A stretch of 23,834 bases of DNA from a virus. The notes beneath the pieces were generated by a model. It was not told the DNA's origin. It worked only from the letters and a program-made list of their open reading frames with translations, and ran no database searches. Positions 22,379 through 23,834 of the stretch are shown piece by piece. The stretch's first letter is position 1. Every line of letters starts with the position of its first letter. Both the position numbers and the translations under genes were made by a program. The stretch spans positions 1-23,834 of the IMG/VR virus record IMGVR_UViG_3300010885_019576. One strand, written 5' to 3'.

Positions 22379-23369
22379 GATTGAAGAGAAGGCCAGAGAG
22401 TTGGACGAGATGCGCAGGGTGCGCGTGATCCGCTCTGGCGATGTGGACTTCGGCAAGTACTTGACCGCGACGGATCCGTCCGAGCAGATCAAGCGGGCCG
22501 ATGTTTGGCTGGGCGAAATGAAGGCCGAGTTGCACAGCCCGGTGCGCGAGGTGTTCCAAACCATGCCGTGGCGAAAGACGCATTCGTCTTTTCAGTTCAG
22601 GCCCGGCGAGGTGACCCTCTACGCTGGAAGTAACGGCGGCGGCAAGTCGTTGATCACCGGGCAGATAGCCATGGGCTTGATCAAGCAGGAGCAAAACATT
22701 TGCATTGCCTCGTTCGAGATGAAACCTAAGCGCTCTATCGGCAGGATGTTGCGCCAGTTCAGCGGGGTCAATCTGCTGGGGCCAATGTACAGCGGCAGGG
22801 CGCACTACATGAATCAAATGATCGACAGGTTCAGCGCCTTCGTGGACGGCAAACTCTGGTTCTACGATCAGCAAGGCACGGTGACATCCAAGCAGGTCAT
22901 CGCGGTGGCCCGATACTGCGCGGTCGAGTTGGGTATCACCCACATATTCATTGACTCATTGATGAAGTGCGTGCCAGCCGAGGACGACTACAACGCGCAG
23001 AAGTTCTTTATCGACGAATTGACCTCGCTGGCGCGTGATCACAACGTCCACATTCATCTGATTCACCACATTCGCAAACTCGCAAACGAGGAGATGATGC
23101 CGAACAAAAACGACGTCAAGGGTACGGGTGCCATTGCAGATCAGGTCGACAACGTCCTGCTGATGTGGCGCAACAAAAAGAAGGAGCACAAGATCCAGAA
23201 CGGCGAAATGGTCGACAGCACGACGCCTGACGCCATGCTGATGTGCGAGAAACAACGCAACGGAGAGGCCGAGGATTGGTACTCGCTTTGGTACAACAAA
23301 GAGAGCCAGCAATACCTCGAATACAACTCCTCAACTTCGATGGCTTTTGACCATGAGGGGGAATTTTGA
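22365..23369 (+). CDS. DnaB/T7 gp4-type replicative helicase
   Basis: 334 aa from the ATG at 22365, with AGGAGG at 22350-22355; an upstream TTG would only overlap the previous gene. A RecA-fold helicase core is clear: Walker A GSNGGGKS (residues 88-95), catalytic Glu118 in SFEMK, Walker B HIFIDSL (D197), HLIHHIRK, KGTGAIADQVDNVLLMWRN and the KQRNG arginine-finger motif (R298). There is no primase domain; the zinc finger is in the separate gene upstream. It should form hexamers that unwind DNA 5' to 3'. The last stop is TGAGTG with the next gene. Confidence 0.9.
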   Translation: MQASRIEEKARELDEMRRVRVIRSGDVDFGKYLTATDPSEQIKRADVWLGEMKAELHSPVREVFQTMPWRKTHSSFQFRPGEVTLYAGSNGGGKSLITGQIAMGLIKQEQNICIASFEMKPKRSIGRMLRQFSGVNLLGPMYSGRAHYMNQMIDRFSAFVDGKLWFYDQQGTVTSKQVIAVARYCAVELGITHIFIDSLMKCVPAEDDYNAQKFFIDELTSLARDHNVHIHLIHHIRKLANEEMMPNKNDVKGTGAIADQVDNVLLMWRNKKKEHKIQNGEMVDSTTPDAMLMCEKQRNGEAEDWYSLWYNKESQQYLEYNSSTSMAFDHEGEF

Positions 23370-23636
23370 GTGGCAAGCAAAAAATTTGGAAGTCAACAGA
23401 AGGACAAGGCGAAGACGAACATCGCCATCGCTGTCTCGTTCGACACATCATCAGGATGCGTATGCAAGATCGTCAGCGAGCGCACGCGTGGCTCAACGGT
23501 GGAACTGACGCAACTGGTAGGAGTCACAAGGGGTGGAATGAATTACATCCCGGATCGATTTTGGAAAGAGACGTTCGGGATCAATGGTCTAAAGGCAACC
23601 GTGGAAAGGATGGTGATTGGAAATGACACAAGATGA
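23370..23636 (+). CDS. 88-aa hypothetical protein
   Basis: Starts at GTG 23370 (MASKKFGSQQKDKAKTNIAI), with GAGGGGG upstream at 23355-23361 and one base from the helicase stop in a TGAGTG junction. The alternative overlapping frame at 23366 has an Arg/His-rich, implausible translation, so I reject it. The protein is basic at the N-terminus, then beta-rich (VCKIVSERTRGSTVELTQLVG), and ends FGINGLKATVERMVIGN. No family is recognised. Position suggests a replication-associated role. Confidence 0.6.
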   Translation: MASKKFGSQQKDKAKTNIAIAVSFDTSSGCVCKIVSERTRGSTVELTQLVGVTRGGMNYIPDRFWKETFGINGLKATVERMVIGNDTR

Positions 23637-23834
23637 AGAAATTGAGTTTGACCGAATGAAAACGGCAAGAGATTCTCTGTTGCTTACGGTCGCCAATTTG
23701 CGCGGGCAATTGGAAACCATAGCCGCACATGAGCGTGAAGAATGCGCCAAGTTGTGTGACCGATTTCAAGCGCGTGATGTGGGTATGCAACCAGCCGAGT
23801 GTGCTGGCGCAATTAGGGCAAGGAGCAAAGCATG
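23623..23834 (+). CDS. Small helical phage protein, cut at the window edge
   Basis: Begins MTQDEEIEFDRMKTARDSLL and reads 70 codons to the right edge, where the final two bases are TG, so a stop could follow at once. The tail EREECAKLCDRFQ...CAGAIRARSKA is a pattern I know from the ends of many small phage early proteins. Its start overlaps the previous gene by 14 bases. At the edge, AGGAG is followed by an ATG at 23832, likely the start of the next gene. Function unknown. Confidence 0.6.
   Translation, partial: MTQDEEIEFDRMKTARDSLLLTVANLRGQLETIAAHEREECAKLCDRFQARDVGMQPAECAGAIRARSKA

Noticed and set aside
1409-22480. Apparent excess of GGATCC sites (about a dozen by eye)
   Set aside because: Only about twice the rough expectation for this base composition, and many sit in repeated Gly-Ser or Asp-Pro codons; not convincing as a signal.
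23366-23626. Overlapping frame MSGKQKIWKSTEGQG starting at TTG
   Set aside because: His/Arg/Trp-rich composition and a TTG start; the GTG frame at 23370 has better composition and spacing.
1-23834. CRISPR array, tRNA genes, attachment site or integrase
   Set aside because: No regularly spaced repeats, cloverleaf sequence or recombinase motif was seen on either strand.

Overview
The window is a gene-dense piece of a tailed bacteriophage genome (or a metagenomic contig of one), best read as a short-tailed, podovirus-like phage of a Gram-negative host. I see no integrase, tRNA, rRNA or insertion sequence. The phage reading rests on a receptor-binding fibre, a lysis cassette (holin plus GH24 lysozyme), a head-tail adaptor, a P22 gp10-like tail protein, five large internal-virion-like proteins, and a replication module with a zinc-finger primase fragment and a DnaB-type helicase. 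There is no tail tape measure or sheath gene. A host in the Betaproteobacteria is a guess from overall gene content, not proven. Terminase, portal, major capsid and polymerase genes are not in the window and presumably flank it.

Layout. (1) 2-969: end of an unidentified gene and a fibre with a C1q-like tip. (2) 980-1568: three small proteins of unknown function. (3) 1572-3002: lysis cassette (two small membrane/coiled-coil proteins, 3-TM holin, lysozyme). (4) 2990-7171: candidate promoter, then adaptor, beta-rich structural protein, gp10-like protein and an 86-aa protein. (5) 7168-9012: the most unusual part, an acyl carrier protein, a beta-ketoacyl-ACP synthase with a complete Cys-His-His site, and a possibly GNAT-like protein, all translationally coupled to structural genes. 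(6) 9009-18353: five large, low-complexity or helical virion proteins, ended by a strong terminator at 18381-18407. (7) 18406-20945, minus strand: seven early genes including a PD-(D/E)XK nuclease, an SSB-like protein and a lipoprotein. (8) 20946-21087: divergent control region with a repeated 11-bp sequence. (9) 21088-23834, plus strand: YdaS-like regulator, YdaU-like replication protein, zinc-finger primase fragment, helicase and two small genes.

How it works together. The two arms diverging from 20946-21087 look like early recombination/replication genes, probably controlled by the YdaS-like protein. The long plus-strand block is a late operon in which nearly every junction is an ATGA or TAATG overlap, so neighbouring products are likely made in fixed ratio. 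The ACP-KAS pair sits inside this late operon, between tail and internal-virion genes. That suggests fatty-acyl chemistry during virion assembly or late infection, for example acylation of a virion protein or change of host lipids, rather than early host takeover. This is inference. No phosphopantetheinyl transferase is present, so the host enzyme would have to activate the ACP.
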